From: Nocardiopsis ansamitocini
Lineage (GTDB): Bacteria; Actinomycetota; Actinomycetes; Streptosporangiales; Streptosporangiaceae
Length of the DNA: 64,000 bases
NCBI RefSeq assembly: GCF_030268225.1
Contig: NZ_BSQG01000001.1
Coordinates: 1,043,299 to 1,107,298 of the forward strand
Reading direction: 5' to 3'
Shown here piece by piece: positions 17,596 through 26,815 of the stretch. The translations under genes were made by a program, and so were the position numbers. Position 1 is the first letter of the stretch, and each line of letters starts with the position of its first letter. The notes under the pieces were generated by a model. That model did no database searches and was not told where the DNA came from. It saw nothing but the letters and a program-made list of their open reading frames with translations.

Positions 17596-18078
17596 ATGCG
17601 CGCCTGGGTGCTCGAACGCGCAGCTGGGCGTGTACCGGCGGTGGTGTTGGCGACCGTGGTTCTGGCACTGAGCGGCTGTGGCGCCGTCCGTGTACCCGCG
17701 ACCGAGCCCGAGGGCCCCGCCGCCGCGGCGTGCCGGACGCTTATGCCGGGGCTGCCGGGCACCCTCTACGAGCAGGAGCGGGTGGAGGTCGAGCCGGACT
17801 CGGAGTTCGTGGCGGCCTGGGGCTCACCGACGATTGCGCTGCGCTGCGGGGTTCCGCGCCCCGAGGGCCTGCGCCCCGACTCGGAGCTGTTCGTGGTCAA
17901 CGACATCACGTGGCTGGGCGAGCCGGCCGAACGGCCGACCCTTTTCACCGCGGTGGGCCGGGAGGCCTATGTGGAGGTGTCGATCCCCCAGGCGTACCAG
18001 CCGCCGGCCCTCGGCCTGGTCGCGCTCAGCGAACTCGTCGCCCAGGACGTCCCCGCGCTGCCTGCCGGTGAGCTGTAG
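17596..18078 (+). CDS. DUF3515 family lipoprotein
   Basis: This 160-residue protein has a signal peptide ending in a lipobox (LALSGCGAV), so it is predicted to be anchored to the outer face of the membrane. The mature part shows the DUF3515 features: ACRTLMPGLPGTL, WGSPTIALRCGVPRPEGL and the late VSIPQAYQPPALGLVALSELV. The family is actinobacterial, lies near thiL, and has no established function. It starts 18 bases after the RAM-domain gene, so the two are probably one transcript. Confidence 0.87.
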   Translation: MRAWVLERAAGRVPAVVLATVVLALSGCGAVRVPATEPEGPAAAACRTLMPGLPGTLYEQERVEVEPDSEFVAAWGSPTIALRCGVPRPEGLRPDSELFVVNDITWLGEPAERPTLFTAVGREAYVEVSIPQAYQPPALGLVALSELVAQDVPALPAGEL

Positions 18079-18108
18079 CCGGTCTGCGCGGGGAGTCCGG
18101 GGCCTTGC

Positions 18109-18819
18109 TCACCCCGCGGGGGTCTCCTCTTCGGCTGGGGCGCCCTCCTCCTCAGCGGCGGGGTCGTCAGCGGCCCCTTCCTGCTGGGCACGCAAGTCGT
18201 CGATCTCGGCGGCGGTGAGGTCCACCTGGCCCGAGCACGCGGCACCGGGCTCAGGCACGTTGGGGTTGCGCTCGTAGAGCTGGACGAAGTTCTTCAGCCG
18301 GTCGTCGTCGGGGCCGTCCACCGCGAGCATCTTGCCCCAGGCGGTGGCGACGACGGGCGATTCGAGTTCGCCCTCGTAGGGGGAGACGATGACGTAGCTT
18401 CCAGGGGTGTAGAAGGCGTCCAACTGCTCGACCTGGTCGGCGGGCAGGTCGGGATCGTAGTTGATCCAGACCGCCCCGTGCTCCAGGGAGTGGACCGCGT
18501 GCGTGGGCTCCAGGGGCGCGGCGTAGACACCGCAGTTCTGCCAGAGGGAGTTGTGGTCGCCGCCGACCGGGGGGCTCTGGTCGTAGTCGACCGACTCGGT
18601 GACGTGGTTGTTGGTCAGGCCGGAGAACTCCTGGACGCCGTCGATGTTGCGGCGCTTGTACTCCATGTAGCCTGCGAAGCCAACCCCGCCGACGACGACA
18701 ACGGCGGCGGTGACGGCACCCGCTGTCTTGAGGATCTTGTTCCTCCGGGCCTCGCGCTGCCGCTGGGCACGGATTTCCGCGGCTTTCTCACGCCGTCTCT
18801 GCGCTGAGCTCTTGCTCAC
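18109..18819 (-). CDS. DUF3105 membrane-anchored protein
   Basis: This 236-residue protein begins with a very basic N-terminus (MSKSSAQRRREKAAEIRAQR), one transmembrane helix, and an outside domain with the DUF3105 core. That core includes VDYDQSPPVGGDHNSLWQNCGVY without its flanks, HAVHSLEHGAVWINY and a late PGAACSGQVDLTA, with several conserved His and two Cys. The C-terminus is an acidic low-complexity tail. The GTG at 18819 has a strong GAGGAGG upstream. It is divergent from a DUF305 gene, a pairing common in actinobacteria. Function unknown; His/Cys clusters suggest metal handling, which is inference only. Confidence 0.86.
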   Translation of the reverse strand: MSKSSAQRRREKAAEIRAQRQREARRNKILKTAGAVTAAVVVVGGVGFAGYMEYKRRNIDGVQEFSGLTNNHVTESVDYDQSPPVGGDHNSLWQNCGVYAAPLEPTHAVHSLEHGAVWINYDPDLPADQVEQLDAFYTPGSYVIVSPYEGELESPVVATAWGKMLAVDGPDDDRLKNFVQLYERNPNVPEPGAACSGQVDLTAAEIDDLRAQQEGAADDPAAEEEGAPAEEETPAG

Positions 18820-18905
18820 CCGGGTTTCCTCCTCGACCGTGGTACAGATGTGATTGGTTATGTTCCAGGGATGATATTCGCCCAGAAAACGTTGAATTGA
18901 CCAGG

Positions 18906-19577
18906 ATGGTTCCCGTGGATAACGAAGGCGCCGAGAGGGACGCACCGTTGACGGCGGAGAAGACCCGACGCACGGTTCCGCTCCCCCTCACGGTCTTCTT
19001 CGTCGTGGCTGCGCTCGTCGCCGGTTTCGTACTGGGCCGTCCCGGCCATCCCCTGGACACATCGGCCGACGCGGGCTTCCTCCGCGACATGAGTACTCAT
19101 CACGCCCAGGCCGTCGACATGGCGATGATCATCTATGACGAGACCGACGAGCCCCGGCTCAAGGCGGTCTCCTACGACATCGCCCGCACCCAGCAGGCCC
19201 AGATCGGCCGCATGCAAGGTTGGCTGGTGCAGTGGGGGCTGACCGCTCGGGGTTCGCAGCCGCCGATGACCTGGATGGCCGGTCACGACCACGGAGGCCC
19301 CTCAGGTGGGGCCCCCGACCGAATGCCCGGACTCGCGACCGACGAGCAGATGCGCTCCCTCGCCGACGCCTCCGGGACCGACGCCGAGATCTTGTTCCTC
19401 GAACTGATGATCGCCCACCACAAGGGCGGCATCGAGATGGCCGAGGCCGGAGCCGATCTCGCCGGGGACCAAATGGTCGTCACCCTGGCCGGCGGCATGG
19501 GAACCGCTCAACAGAGCGAGATCGACCTGATGAACGACATGCTCGTCGAGCGCGGAGCCGAACCGGTCGACGACTGA
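18906..19577 (+). CDS. DUF305 (CopM-like) membrane-anchored protein
   Basis: About 223 residues with one N-terminal transmembrane helix and the duplicated DUF305 His-rich four-helix motif: FLRDMSTHHAQAVDMAM in the first half and ELMIAHHKGGIEMAE in the second. Some family members bind copper (CopM). Here the role is inferred from that family only. The start is uncertain between ATG 18906 and GTG 18915; the latter has a better-placed AGG. It shares a short divergent promoter region with the DUF3105 gene. Confidence 0.84.
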   Translation: MVPVDNEGAERDAPLTAEKTRRTVPLPLTVFFVVAALVAGFVLGRPGHPLDTSADAGFLRDMSTHHAQAVDMAMIIYDETDEPRLKAVSYDIARTQQAQIGRMQGWLVQWGLTARGSQPPMTWMAGHDHGGPSGGAPDRMPGLATDEQMRSLADASGTDAEILFLELMIAHHKGGIEMAEAGADLAGDQMVVTLAGGMGTAQQSEIDLMNDMLVERGAEPVDD

Positions 19578-19755
19578 TCGACCAGGGCGTGGCCGGACTC
19601 ACACCGCCTCCGCCCGCCTCCCCCCACGCATCGCCCCCCGTCGCCTTTTCTGGCTTTGGCGCAGCTCACACTGCCTACGAGACCGCACCGCACTCCTTTT
19701 CCCATAGGCGTTTTCGGCTACCGGGAACCCATAGCGGGCACAGCTGCGCTGGATT

Positions 19756-19790
19756 ACTACAAGCCGTAGAACTACACTTCGTAGTACTAC
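19756..19790. promoter_or_regulatory. Cluster of CTAC/GTAG inverted repeats before cydA
   Basis: Within 35 bases three inverted elements of the same tetramer occur: CTAC...GTAG (19757-19769), CTAC...GTAG (19772-19784), and the palindrome GTAGTACTAC (19781-19790). They end 33 bases before the cydA start. This is a plausible operator for control of the oxidase operon. It is not the TTGTGAA-type site of Rex. Confidence 0.5.
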
Positions 19791-19823
19791 CGGCCGTCGG
19801 GTCGGGGCGTCTGGAGAGGCCGC

Positions 19824-21254
19824 ATGGAAGCACTAGATCTCGCACGGTGGCAGTTCGGAATCACCACCGTCTACCACTTCCTGTTCGTTCCGCTGACGAT
19901 CGGGCTGTCCGTGATCGTGGCGAGCCTGCAGACCGCCTGGTACCGAACCGGCAAGCACGAGTACCTCCAGGCGACGAAGTTCTTCGGCAAGCTCTTCCTG
20001 ATCAACTTCGCGATGGGAGTGGTCACCGGGATCGTGCAGGAGTTCCAGTTCGGAATGAACTGGAGCGAGTACTCGCGTTTCGTCGGCGACATCTTCGGGG
20101 CGCCACTGGCAATGGAAGCGCTGCTGGCCTTCTTCCTGGAGTCCACCTTCATCGGACTGTGGATCTTCGGCTGGGACAAGCTGCCCCGCGGAGTTCACCT
20201 GGCATGCATCTGGGCCGCCGCGATCGGTTCCAACCTCTCGGCCTACTTCATCCTGGCCGCCAACTCGTGGATGCGGAACCCGGTGGGCTACACCGTGAAC
20301 CCCGACACCGGCCGCGCCGAGCTCACCGACATCTGGGCGGTCCTCAGCAGCCCCCAGTCCTCGTCGACCTTCGTCCACGTCCTCGCCGGCTCCTTCATCA
20401 CCGCCGGCCTGTTCGTGGTCGCGGTCAGCGCGTTCAAGCTCTGGCGGGCACGCTCGGGCGGCGACGGCGGCGCGACCACCGGTGAGCACGAACTGTTCCG
20501 CAAAGCTCTGCGAACCGGTCTGATCGTGACGATGATCGCCGGCGTGCTCTCCATCTACTCCGGTGACAACCAGGCCAAGCTCGCGGCCGAGTACGAACCC
20601 ATGAAGCTCGCCGGCGCCGAGGCACTGTGGAACACCGAAGACGCCGCGCACTTCTCGATGTTCGCCGTCGGTGACACGGAGGCCGGGAACAACATCGTGG
20701 ACCTGGGGGTGCCCTACGTGCTCAGCTTCCTGGCGACCGGGGAGTTCGGCGGCACGGTCGAGGGCATCAACGACATCCAGGCCACGTACGAGGCCGCCTA
20801 CGGCCCCGGTGACTACACGCCCAACATCTTCATCCTCTACTGGTCGTTCCGCCTGATGATGGGGTTCGGGTTCTTCGGGATCGGGATCGCCGTCCTGGGA
20901 CTGTGGCTCACCCGCAAGGGCCGGCTCCCGCGCAGCGGCTGGTTCTACCGCGCAGCGATCCTCGGACTGCCCGCCGCACTGCTGGCCAACACGTTCGGTT
21001 GGATCCTGACCGAGATGGGCCGTCAGCCCTGGACGGTGCACGGCGTCCTGCTCACCGCGGACAGCGTCTCACCGGGGGTGAGCCTGACCGAGGTCGCCTT
21101 CTCCCTGACGGTCTTCACCCTGCTCTACGGAACGCTGGCCGTGGTGGAGGCGGGCCTGCTGTGGCGTTACGTCAAGGCGGGTCCCACGCACGTCACACCT
21201 CCCCAGGACGACGACCCCGACCACTCCGCCAACGTCCCCGCGTTCGTCTACTAG
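19824..21254 (+). CDS. cydA: Cytochrome bd quinol oxidase subunit I
   Basis: This 476-residue membrane protein, with subunit II, oxidises quinol and reduces oxygen to water with high affinity. It opens LDLARWQFGITTVYHFLFVP, which contains the haem-ligand His of the family. It continues with NFAMGVVTGIVQEFQFGMNW, FLESTFIGLWIFGWDKL, GSNLSAYFILAANSWMRNP and the quinol-loop region around KLAAEYEPMKLAGAEALW. The Q-loop is of the short type. The C-terminal part GRQPWTVHGVLLTADSVSP is conserved. It is first of the cydABDC operon. Confidence 0.97.
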   Translation: MEALDLARWQFGITTVYHFLFVPLTIGLSVIVASLQTAWYRTGKHEYLQATKFFGKLFLINFAMGVVTGIVQEFQFGMNWSEYSRFVGDIFGAPLAMEALLAFFLESTFIGLWIFGWDKLPRGVHLACIWAAAIGSNLSAYFILAANSWMRNPVGYTVNPDTGRAELTDIWAVLSSPQSSSTFVHVLAGSFITAGLFVVAVSAFKLWRARSGGDGGATTGEHELFRKALRTGLIVTMIAGVLSIYSGDNQAKLAAEYEPMKLAGAEALWNTEDAAHFSMFAVGDTEAGNNIVDLGVPYVLSFLATGEFGGTVEGINDIQATYEAAYGPGDYTPNIFILYWSFRLMMGFGFFGIGIAVLGLWLTRKGRLPRSGWFYRAAILGLPAALLANTFGWILTEMGRQPWTVHGVLLTADSVSPGVSLTEVAFSLTVFTLLYGTLAVVEAGLLWRYVKAGPTHVTPPQDDDPDHSANVPAFVY

Positions 21255-21264
21255 GAGAGCGGCC

Positions 21265-22296
21265 ATGGATCTCGCACTCATCTGGTTCCTCGCCATCGCG
21301 GTGTTGTGGACCGGGTACTTCATCCTCGAAGGCTTCGACTTCGGGGTGGGCACCCTCCTCCCCTTCCTCGGACGCACCAATACGGACCGGCGCGTCATGA
21401 TCAATTCGATCGGACCGGTCTGGGACGGCAACGAGGTGTGGGTCATCACGGCGGGCGGCGCGATGCTCGCGGCGTTTCCGGCGTGGTACGCGTCCCTGTT
21501 CAGCGGCTTCTACCTCCCGCTCCTGCTCATTCTCGTGGCGCTGATCGTGCGCGGTGTGGCCTTCGAGTACCGCGCCAAGGTCGACGACGACCGTTGGCGG
21601 GCCCGCTGGGACCAGGCGATCTTCTGGGGAAGCGCCGTGCCGGCGCTGCTGTGGGGAGTCGCGTTCGCCAACATCGTGCGGGGCGTGGAGATGGGCCCCG
21701 ACCAGATCGTCACGGCCAGTCTGCTCGACCTGCTCAACCCCTACGCACTGCTCGGCGGACTGACCACGTTGTCGATGTTCACCCTGCACGGCGCGGTGTT
21801 TTTGACCCTCAAGACCGACGGCGAGGTGCGCGTACTGGCCCGACGCGCGGTCGGACGGGTCGCCCTGGTGGCGCTGCCCGCGGCAATCGTCTTCCTGGCC
21901 TGGACCCAGGCGGCCTACGGGAAACCGTGGACCCTGCCACTGGCGCTCGGGGCTGCTCTGGCGCTGGCGGCCGGGGTGTGGCTGGCCGTCCGGGGACGCG
22001 AGGGGTGGTCGTTCACCTCGACCGCGGTGGCCATCGCCGCGGCGACCGTGCTGTTGTTCGGCTCGGTCTTCCCCGATGTACTTCCCTCCACGACGGACCC
22101 CGCGTACAGCCTGACCATCGCCAACGCCTCCTCGGCCGACTACACGCTGACCCTGATGTCGTGGGTCGCCCTGGTGGCGCTGCCCGTCGTGATCGGCTAC
22201 CAGAGTTGGAGCTACTGGGTGTTTCGCAAACGGGTCACCCGCGAGCACATCGAACCGACCCCCGCTTACGGTGGCAGCGCACCGTCCGCCGGTTAG
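21265..22296 (+). CDS. cydB: Cytochrome bd quinol oxidase subunit II
   Basis: This 343-residue multi-pass membrane subunit starts 10 bases after cydA. It has the family N-terminus (WFLAIAVLWTGYFILEGFDF), GTLLPFLGRTNTDRRVMINS and GPVWDGNEVWVITAGGAMLAAFP, and ends with the GYQSWSYWVFRKRV segment typical of CydB. It forms the oxidase dimer with CydA. Confidence 0.97.
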   Translation: MDLALIWFLAIAVLWTGYFILEGFDFGVGTLLPFLGRTNTDRRVMINSIGPVWDGNEVWVITAGGAMLAAFPAWYASLFSGFYLPLLLILVALIVRGVAFEYRAKVDDDRWRARWDQAIFWGSAVPALLWGVAFANIVRGVEMGPDQIVTASLLDLLNPYALLGGLTTLSMFTLHGAVFLTLKTDGEVRVLARRAVGRVALVALPAAIVFLAWTQAAYGKPWTLPLALGAALALAAGVWLAVRGREGWSFTSTAVAIAAATVLLFGSVFPDVLPSTTDPAYSLTIANASSADYTLTLMSWVALVALPVVIGYQSWSYWVFRKRVTREHIEPTPAYGGSAPSAG

Positions 22297-22311
22297 ACAA
22301 GGACGACCGCG

Positions 22312-24084
22312 ATGAAGCCCCTCGACCCCCGGCTGGTCCGCGCAGCCAGCGCGGTACGCCTGCACCTGGCGGTGACGGCGGTGTGCGGTGTGGGCGTCAC
22401 CGCCCTGGTCCTGGCCCAGGCATGGCTGCTCGCTCACGTCATCGCCGGGGCCACCGCGGGGTCGGGGCTGGCGGACCTGTCCTGGGCGGTCACGGCAGTG
22501 GCGGCCGTAGCCGTTGCGCGAGCCGCACTGGCCTACGGGTCGGAGGCCGCGGCTCTCCGCTCGGCCGCCAACGCCAAATCGCAGTTGCGCCGCCGGCTCA
22601 TCGCACACGTGACCGGCACGACCGAAGCCCCCGCCCGCTCCCACGGAGCGGGCGGACCGGGTCCGGTCTGGCTGTCCGGTCAGACCAGACCCGACGAAAC
22701 GGGAACGAGTACCCCGCGCGCCGGCGAACTGGCCACGCTCACCACCCGCGGCCTGGACGCGCTGGATGACTACTTCGCCCGGTATCTCCCGCAACTGGTG
22801 CTCGCGGTGCTCGTTCCCATCGCCGTCCTCGTGGTGGTGGTCCGGGCCGACTGGATCTCGGCCGTCGTCATCGGGCTCACCCTGCCACTCATCCCGGTCT
22901 TCATGGCGCTGGTCGGCTGGCACACCCAGGCCAGGACCCAGCGCCAATGGGGGTTGTTGAACCGTCTGGGCGGCCATTTCCTCGACGTGGTGGAAGGCCT
23001 GCCGACGCTCGCGGTGTTTCGTCGGGCCAAGGCCCAGGCAGCAATCATCCGACGCATCACCGACGAACACCGCGCCGCCACCATGGGAACCCTGCGCGTG
23101 GCGTTCCTGTCCGCGTTCGTTCTCGAACTTCTGGCCACGCTCGCCGTTGCGCTGGTGGCGGTCGAGGTGGGGCTGCGTCTGATGTACGGACAATTGGACT
23201 TCGAGACCGCACTGCTGGTCCTGATCCTCGCCCCTGAGGCCTACCTGCCGCTACGCGAGGTCGGAGCGCGTTTCCACGCCAGCATGGAGGGTGTGGCCGC
23301 AGCCGAGCAGGTGTTCACGGTCCTGGAGGAGCAGGCCGACACCGGGGTCCCGTCCACCGCATCGACCGAAGCACAGCGTGTCGCCTCACTGCCGGACGGG
23401 CCGCTCCAGGTCCGTTTGGAGGACGTGGGGCTGACCTACCCCGACCGCGAGTTCCCTGCACTGTCGGGAATCTCGTTGGTGGTCGGACCGCAGCACCGTC
23501 TGCTGCTGAACGGGCCCAGCGGATCGGGCAAGAGCTCGTTGCTGACACTGCTGCTGCGTTTTGCCGAACCCACACAGGGGGCGATCTGGGTGGAGCGTCC
23601 TGACGGCAGCCACCCGGCCCTCCTTTCCGAGGTGGACGTACAGCGCTGGCGCGAACGGATCGCCTGGGTCCCCCAACACCCCTACCTCTTCGACGACACC
23701 GTGCTGGACAACATCCGGCTGGGCGCACCAGCTGCGAACACGGCCAGGGTGCGCCGTGCCGCCGAGCTCGCCGAGGCCCACGACTTCATCACCGCACTTC
23801 CCGAGGGCTACGGCACCCGGCTGGGCGAACGGGGTGCCCGGCTGTCGGCCGGGCAGCGCCAGCGCATCGCGCTGGCCCGCGCCTTCCTGCGCGATGCCCC
23901 CCTCGTGCTGCTGGACGAACCGACCGCGCACCTGGATCCCGACAACGCCGCAGCGGTGCGGACAGGAGTCGCCCGGCTTCTTCAGGGCAGAGCCGGGATC
24001 ATCGTCGCCCACGACCACGGATGGGCCGATCTGGTGGACGAAACCCTCCACATCGATGCCGGCCGGACCGGAGCCGTCGCATGA
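22312..24084 (+). CDS. cydD: Thiol reductant ABC exporter, CydD subunit
   Basis: This 590-residue fusion of a transmembrane domain (about six helices in residues 20-320) and an ATPase domain is half of the heterodimeric CydDC exporter needed to assemble cytochrome bd. Walker A is GPSGSGKSSLL; the signature is LSAGQRQRIALARAF; Walker B is LVLLDEPTAHLD. It starts 15 bases after cydB and overlaps cydC by four bases (ATGA), so translation is coupled. Confidence 0.95.
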   Translation: MKPLDPRLVRAASAVRLHLAVTAVCGVGVTALVLAQAWLLAHVIAGATAGSGLADLSWAVTAVAAVAVARAALAYGSEAAALRSAANAKSQLRRRLIAHVTGTTEAPARSHGAGGPGPVWLSGQTRPDETGTSTPRAGELATLTTRGLDALDDYFARYLPQLVLAVLVPIAVLVVVVRADWISAVVIGLTLPLIPVFMALVGWHTQARTQRQWGLLNRLGGHFLDVVEGLPTLAVFRRAKAQAAIIRRITDEHRAATMGTLRVAFLSAFVLELLATLAVALVAVEVGLRLMYGQLDFETALLVLILAPEAYLPLREVGARFHASMEGVAAAEQVFTVLEEQADTGVPSTASTEAQRVASLPDGPLQVRLEDVGLTYPDREFPALSGISLVVGPQHRLLLNGPSGSGKSSLLTLLLRFAEPTQGAIWVERPDGSHPALLSEVDVQRWRERIAWVPQHPYLFDDTVLDNIRLGAPAANTARVRRAAELAEAHDFITALPEGYGTRLGERGARLSAGQRQRIALARAFLRDAPLVLLDEPTAHLDPDNAAAVRTGVARLLQGRAGIIVAHDHGWADLVDETLHIDAGRTGAVA

Positions 24085-25814
24085 GCCGCCTCACTACCGA
24101 ACCGCTGTGGCGAATGGTCGCGCTGGCCCGCCCGCGGGGCGCCCGATTCGCGCTCGGCGTGCTCCTGGGCGCACTGGCCACCGCTTCAGGGGTCGGACTG
24201 CTGGCCACCGCGGCCTGGCTACTGGCCACCGCAGCCACCCACCCGCCGATCACCGCACTGAGCGTCGCGGTCGTGGCAACCCGGGCGCTCGGCGTGAGCC
24301 GGGGGGTAACCCGCTACCTGGAACGCCTGGTCACCCACGACGCGGCCTTCCGCACTCTGGCAGACGTGCGCGTTCGGGTGTACGAGCGGTTGGCCCGCAC
24401 CGAACCGATTCGCCGGTTCCGCTCCGGGGACCTGGTGTCGCGACTGGTCAACGATACCGATGCCACTCAGGACCTTCTGGTCCGCGGACTCACTCCGCCC
24501 CTGGTCTCCTTTCTGGTGGGGGCTGCGGTGGTGGGGCTGAGCACCGCCCTGCTCGTCCCGGGCGGCCTGCTCCTGGCGACCGGCCTGTTGCTGGCCGGGC
24601 TCGCCGTGCCTCTGGTCGCGGCTGCCCTTGGCAAGGGTCCCGGTGCACGCCAGGCAGCGGCGCGCGGCGAGCTCTCCTCGTCCTTGGTGGACACCCTCTA
24701 CGGTGCACCGGATCTGGTGGCCTACGGCGCAATGGATCAGGCCGTACGGCGTGTAAAGCGCGCCGACGGCGAGTTGACCCGGATCGCGCGCCGCGACGCG
24801 GCACTGTTGGGTTTCGGCGCGGGAGCCAGCGCGCTGGTCGCCGGCCTCACCGTGTGGGCGACACTGCTGCTGGGAGTAGCCGCCGTCGAGGACGGCACGC
24901 TGGGCCCGATCCCGATGGCGGTCCTGGTGCTGACGGCACTGGCGGCCTTCGAAGTGGTCGCGCCCCTGCCCGCGGTGGCGGCGCGACTGGGATCGGTACG
25001 AGCCAGTGGCGCACGGCTGTTCGACGTCTTGGACACCGAATCAGCGATCGGCGGCACCGACTCCGCCGAGATACTGCCCGAGGGCGACCTCGCCCTGAAG
25101 GTACGGGACCTGCGCATGCGCTACGGCACCGACGAGCCCTGGGCCCTGGACGGGATCGACCTGGACCTGGAACCGGGGCGACGGATCGCGGTCCTCGGCC
25201 CCAGCGGCGCGGGCAAGAGCACTCTCGCATCGGTACTGCTGCGGTTCCGCGACCCTGACGGTGGCACGGTCGAGCTGGGTGGGACCGCCATAACCGCCTA
25301 TCCGGCGGACGAGATCCGCCGTGCGATCAGCGGGGTCCCCCAGGATCCACACGTCTTCGCCAGCACGCTGCGCGAGAACCTGCGCCTGGCCCGGCCCGGC
25401 TGCACGGACGAGGAACTGTGGTCGGTACTGGAACGGGTCCGGCTGGCCGAGGACGTGCGCGCGATGCCCAGTGGCCTGGATACGGAGGTGGGCTCGCACG
25501 GCACCCGGTTGAGCGGTGGCATGCGGCACCGTCTGGCGCTGGCCCGCGCGCTGTTGTCCGCGCCGCGCATCCTGGTACTGGACGAGCCCACGACTCACCT
25601 GGACCCCGAGACCCGGGACGTGGTGCTGGCCGACCTGCTGGACGCCGCACGCGGCTGCGCGACCCTGCTCATCACCCACGACCTGACAGGGCTCTCGGAG
25701 ATGGACAGGATCTACGTGATCGTGGCGGGCAGGGTGGTCCAACAGGGGTCGCACGCCGAACTGCTGGGCACCGAGGGCTGGTACCGCCGCGCGCACGGCC
25801 TGGCGTCCCGATGA
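24081..25814 (+). CDS. cydC: Thiol reductant ABC exporter, CydC subunit
   Basis: This 577-residue partner of CydD has six predicted helices followed by an ATPase domain: Walker [13 protein letters not shown], signature [16 protein letters not shown], Walker [12 protein letters not shown]. The start ATG at 24081 overlaps the cydD stop. CydDC exports reduced thiols (glutathione and cysteine in E. coli); actinobacteria lack glutathione, so the physiological substrate here is open. Confidence 0.95.
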   Translation: MSRLTTEPLWRMVALARPRGARFALGVLLGALATASGVGLLATAAWLLATAATHPPITALSVAVVATRALGVSRGVTRYLERLVTHDAAFRTLADVRVRVYERLARTEPIRRFRSGDLVSRLVNDTDATQDLLVRGLTPPLVSFLVGAAVVGLSTALLVPGGLLLATGLLLAGLAVPLVAAALGKGPGARQAAARGELSSSLVDTLYGAPDLVAYGAMDQAVRRVKRADGELTRIARRDAALLGFGAGASALVAGLTVWATLLLGVAAVEDGTLGPIPMAVLVLTALAAFEVVAPLPAVAARLGSVRASGARLFDVLDTESAIGGTDSAEILPEGDLALKVRDLRMRYGTDEPWALDGIDLDLEPGRRIAVLGPSGAGKSTLASVLLRFRDPDGGTVELGGTAITAYPADEIRRAISGVPQDPHVFASTLRENLRLARPGCTDEELWSVLERVRLAEDVRAMPSGLDTEVGSHGTRLSGGMRHRLALARALLSAPRILVLDEPTTHLDPETRDVVLADLLDAARGCATLLITHDLTGLSEMDRIYVIVAGRVVQQGSHAELLGTEGWYRRAHGLASR

Positions 25815-25983
25815 CGTCTTCGAACCGGTCGCCGGTTCGGTCGACGGTCACGGCGTCCTGGGCCGTGGGGGCGCATACGGCACGCCTGCGGTCCGGCCCG
25901 CTCGGCCCACCCCGAGGCGCGTATCCGACTCGGCCACACCTCCCGCGCGAGCCGGAACCCCGATACGGCGCTATTGTCGCCTC

Positions 25984-26769
25984 GTGAGCAATCCCCTGCG
26001 TGAGATCTTCACTGGTGTCGGCGTACTGTTGCGCGGATTCGGCATGATTGTGCGTCGTCCCCGACTGTTCCTGCTCGGCGCGATCCCGCCCCTGATCACA
26101 TCGGTGGTGTTCCTGGGCGCGCTGATCACCCTGTTGTCCCAGATCGACGACATAGCCGTGTGGATGACGCCGTTCGCCCAGGGGTGGGACCCGGCCTGGG
26201 CGACCCTGCTGCGGGTGGCGGCGGGCGCCGCCCTGGTGGCCGCATCCGTGCTGGTGATGGTGATCTCGTTCACCACGATCACGCTGGCGCTGGGCTTCCC
26301 GCTGTACGACAAGATCGCCGAGGCCGTCGAGGACGAGCTCGGGGATGCCCCTGAACCGGTGGACGAGCCGCTGGTGGGTTCAGTGGTGCGCAGCATACGG
26401 CAGTCCGCTGCACTCATCCTGATCTCGGTGAGCGTGGCGATCCTGCTGTTCGCATTCGGCTTCGTCCCGGCCGTCGGGCAGACCGTGGTCCCGGTCGTCT
26501 CTGCGGTGTTCGGCGGCTGGATGTTGTGCATCGAACTGGTGGGCGCGGCCTTCGACCGGCGGGGACTGCGCCGCCTGCGCGACAGGCGCGTGGGTATGCG
26601 GAGGCGGCGGCTGCGGGTGCTGGGGTTCGCGGTTCCGACGTTCCTGCTGCTGTCGATCCCGTTCGTTGCGGTGGTGGTGTTCCCCGCGGCCACCGCGGGG
26701 GGAACCATCCTGGCCCGCTCCCTGACCCCGGCGGGGCCCGTGGCCCCGCAGCCTCCCGCGGCCGCCTGA
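25984..26769 (+). CDS. EI24-domain (CysZ-like) membrane protein
   Basis: This 261-residue protein has about five hydrophobic segments and the EI24 layout: NPLREIFTGVGVLLRGFGMI at the N-terminus, VISFTTITLALGFPLYDKIAEAVED in the middle, and a C-terminal Pro/Ala tail. CysZ of the same superfamily carries sulfate, but many actinobacterial relatives are uncharacterised. It has a GTG start with no obvious ribosome-binding site, so it may be leaderless. It ends convergently against ddl with a shared terminator. Confidence 0.82.
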   Translation: MSNPLREIFTGVGVLLRGFGMIVRRPRLFLLGAIPPLITSVVFLGALITLLSQIDDIAVWMTPFAQGWDPAWATLLRVAAGAALVAASVLVMVISFTTITLALGFPLYDKIAEAVEDELGDAPEPVDEPLVGSVVRSIRQSAALILISVSVAILLFAFGFVPAVGQTVVPVVSAVFGGWMLCIELVGAAFDRRGLRRLRDRRVGMRRRRLRVLGFAVPTFLLLSIPFVAVVVFPAATAGGTILARSLTPAGPVAPQPPAAA

Positions 26770-26786
26770 GGAGCGGACCCGCGGCG

Positions 26787-26808
26787 GGGCCGCACCGGGG
26801 TGCGGCCC
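26787..26808. terminator. Bidirectional terminator between EI24 gene and ddl
   Basis: GGGCCGCACC and GGTGCGGCCC form a 10-bp perfect stem with a two-base spacer (a near-continuous palindrome) in the 46-base gap between the two convergent genes. Confidence 0.7.
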
Positions 26809-26815
26809 GTAGGGC

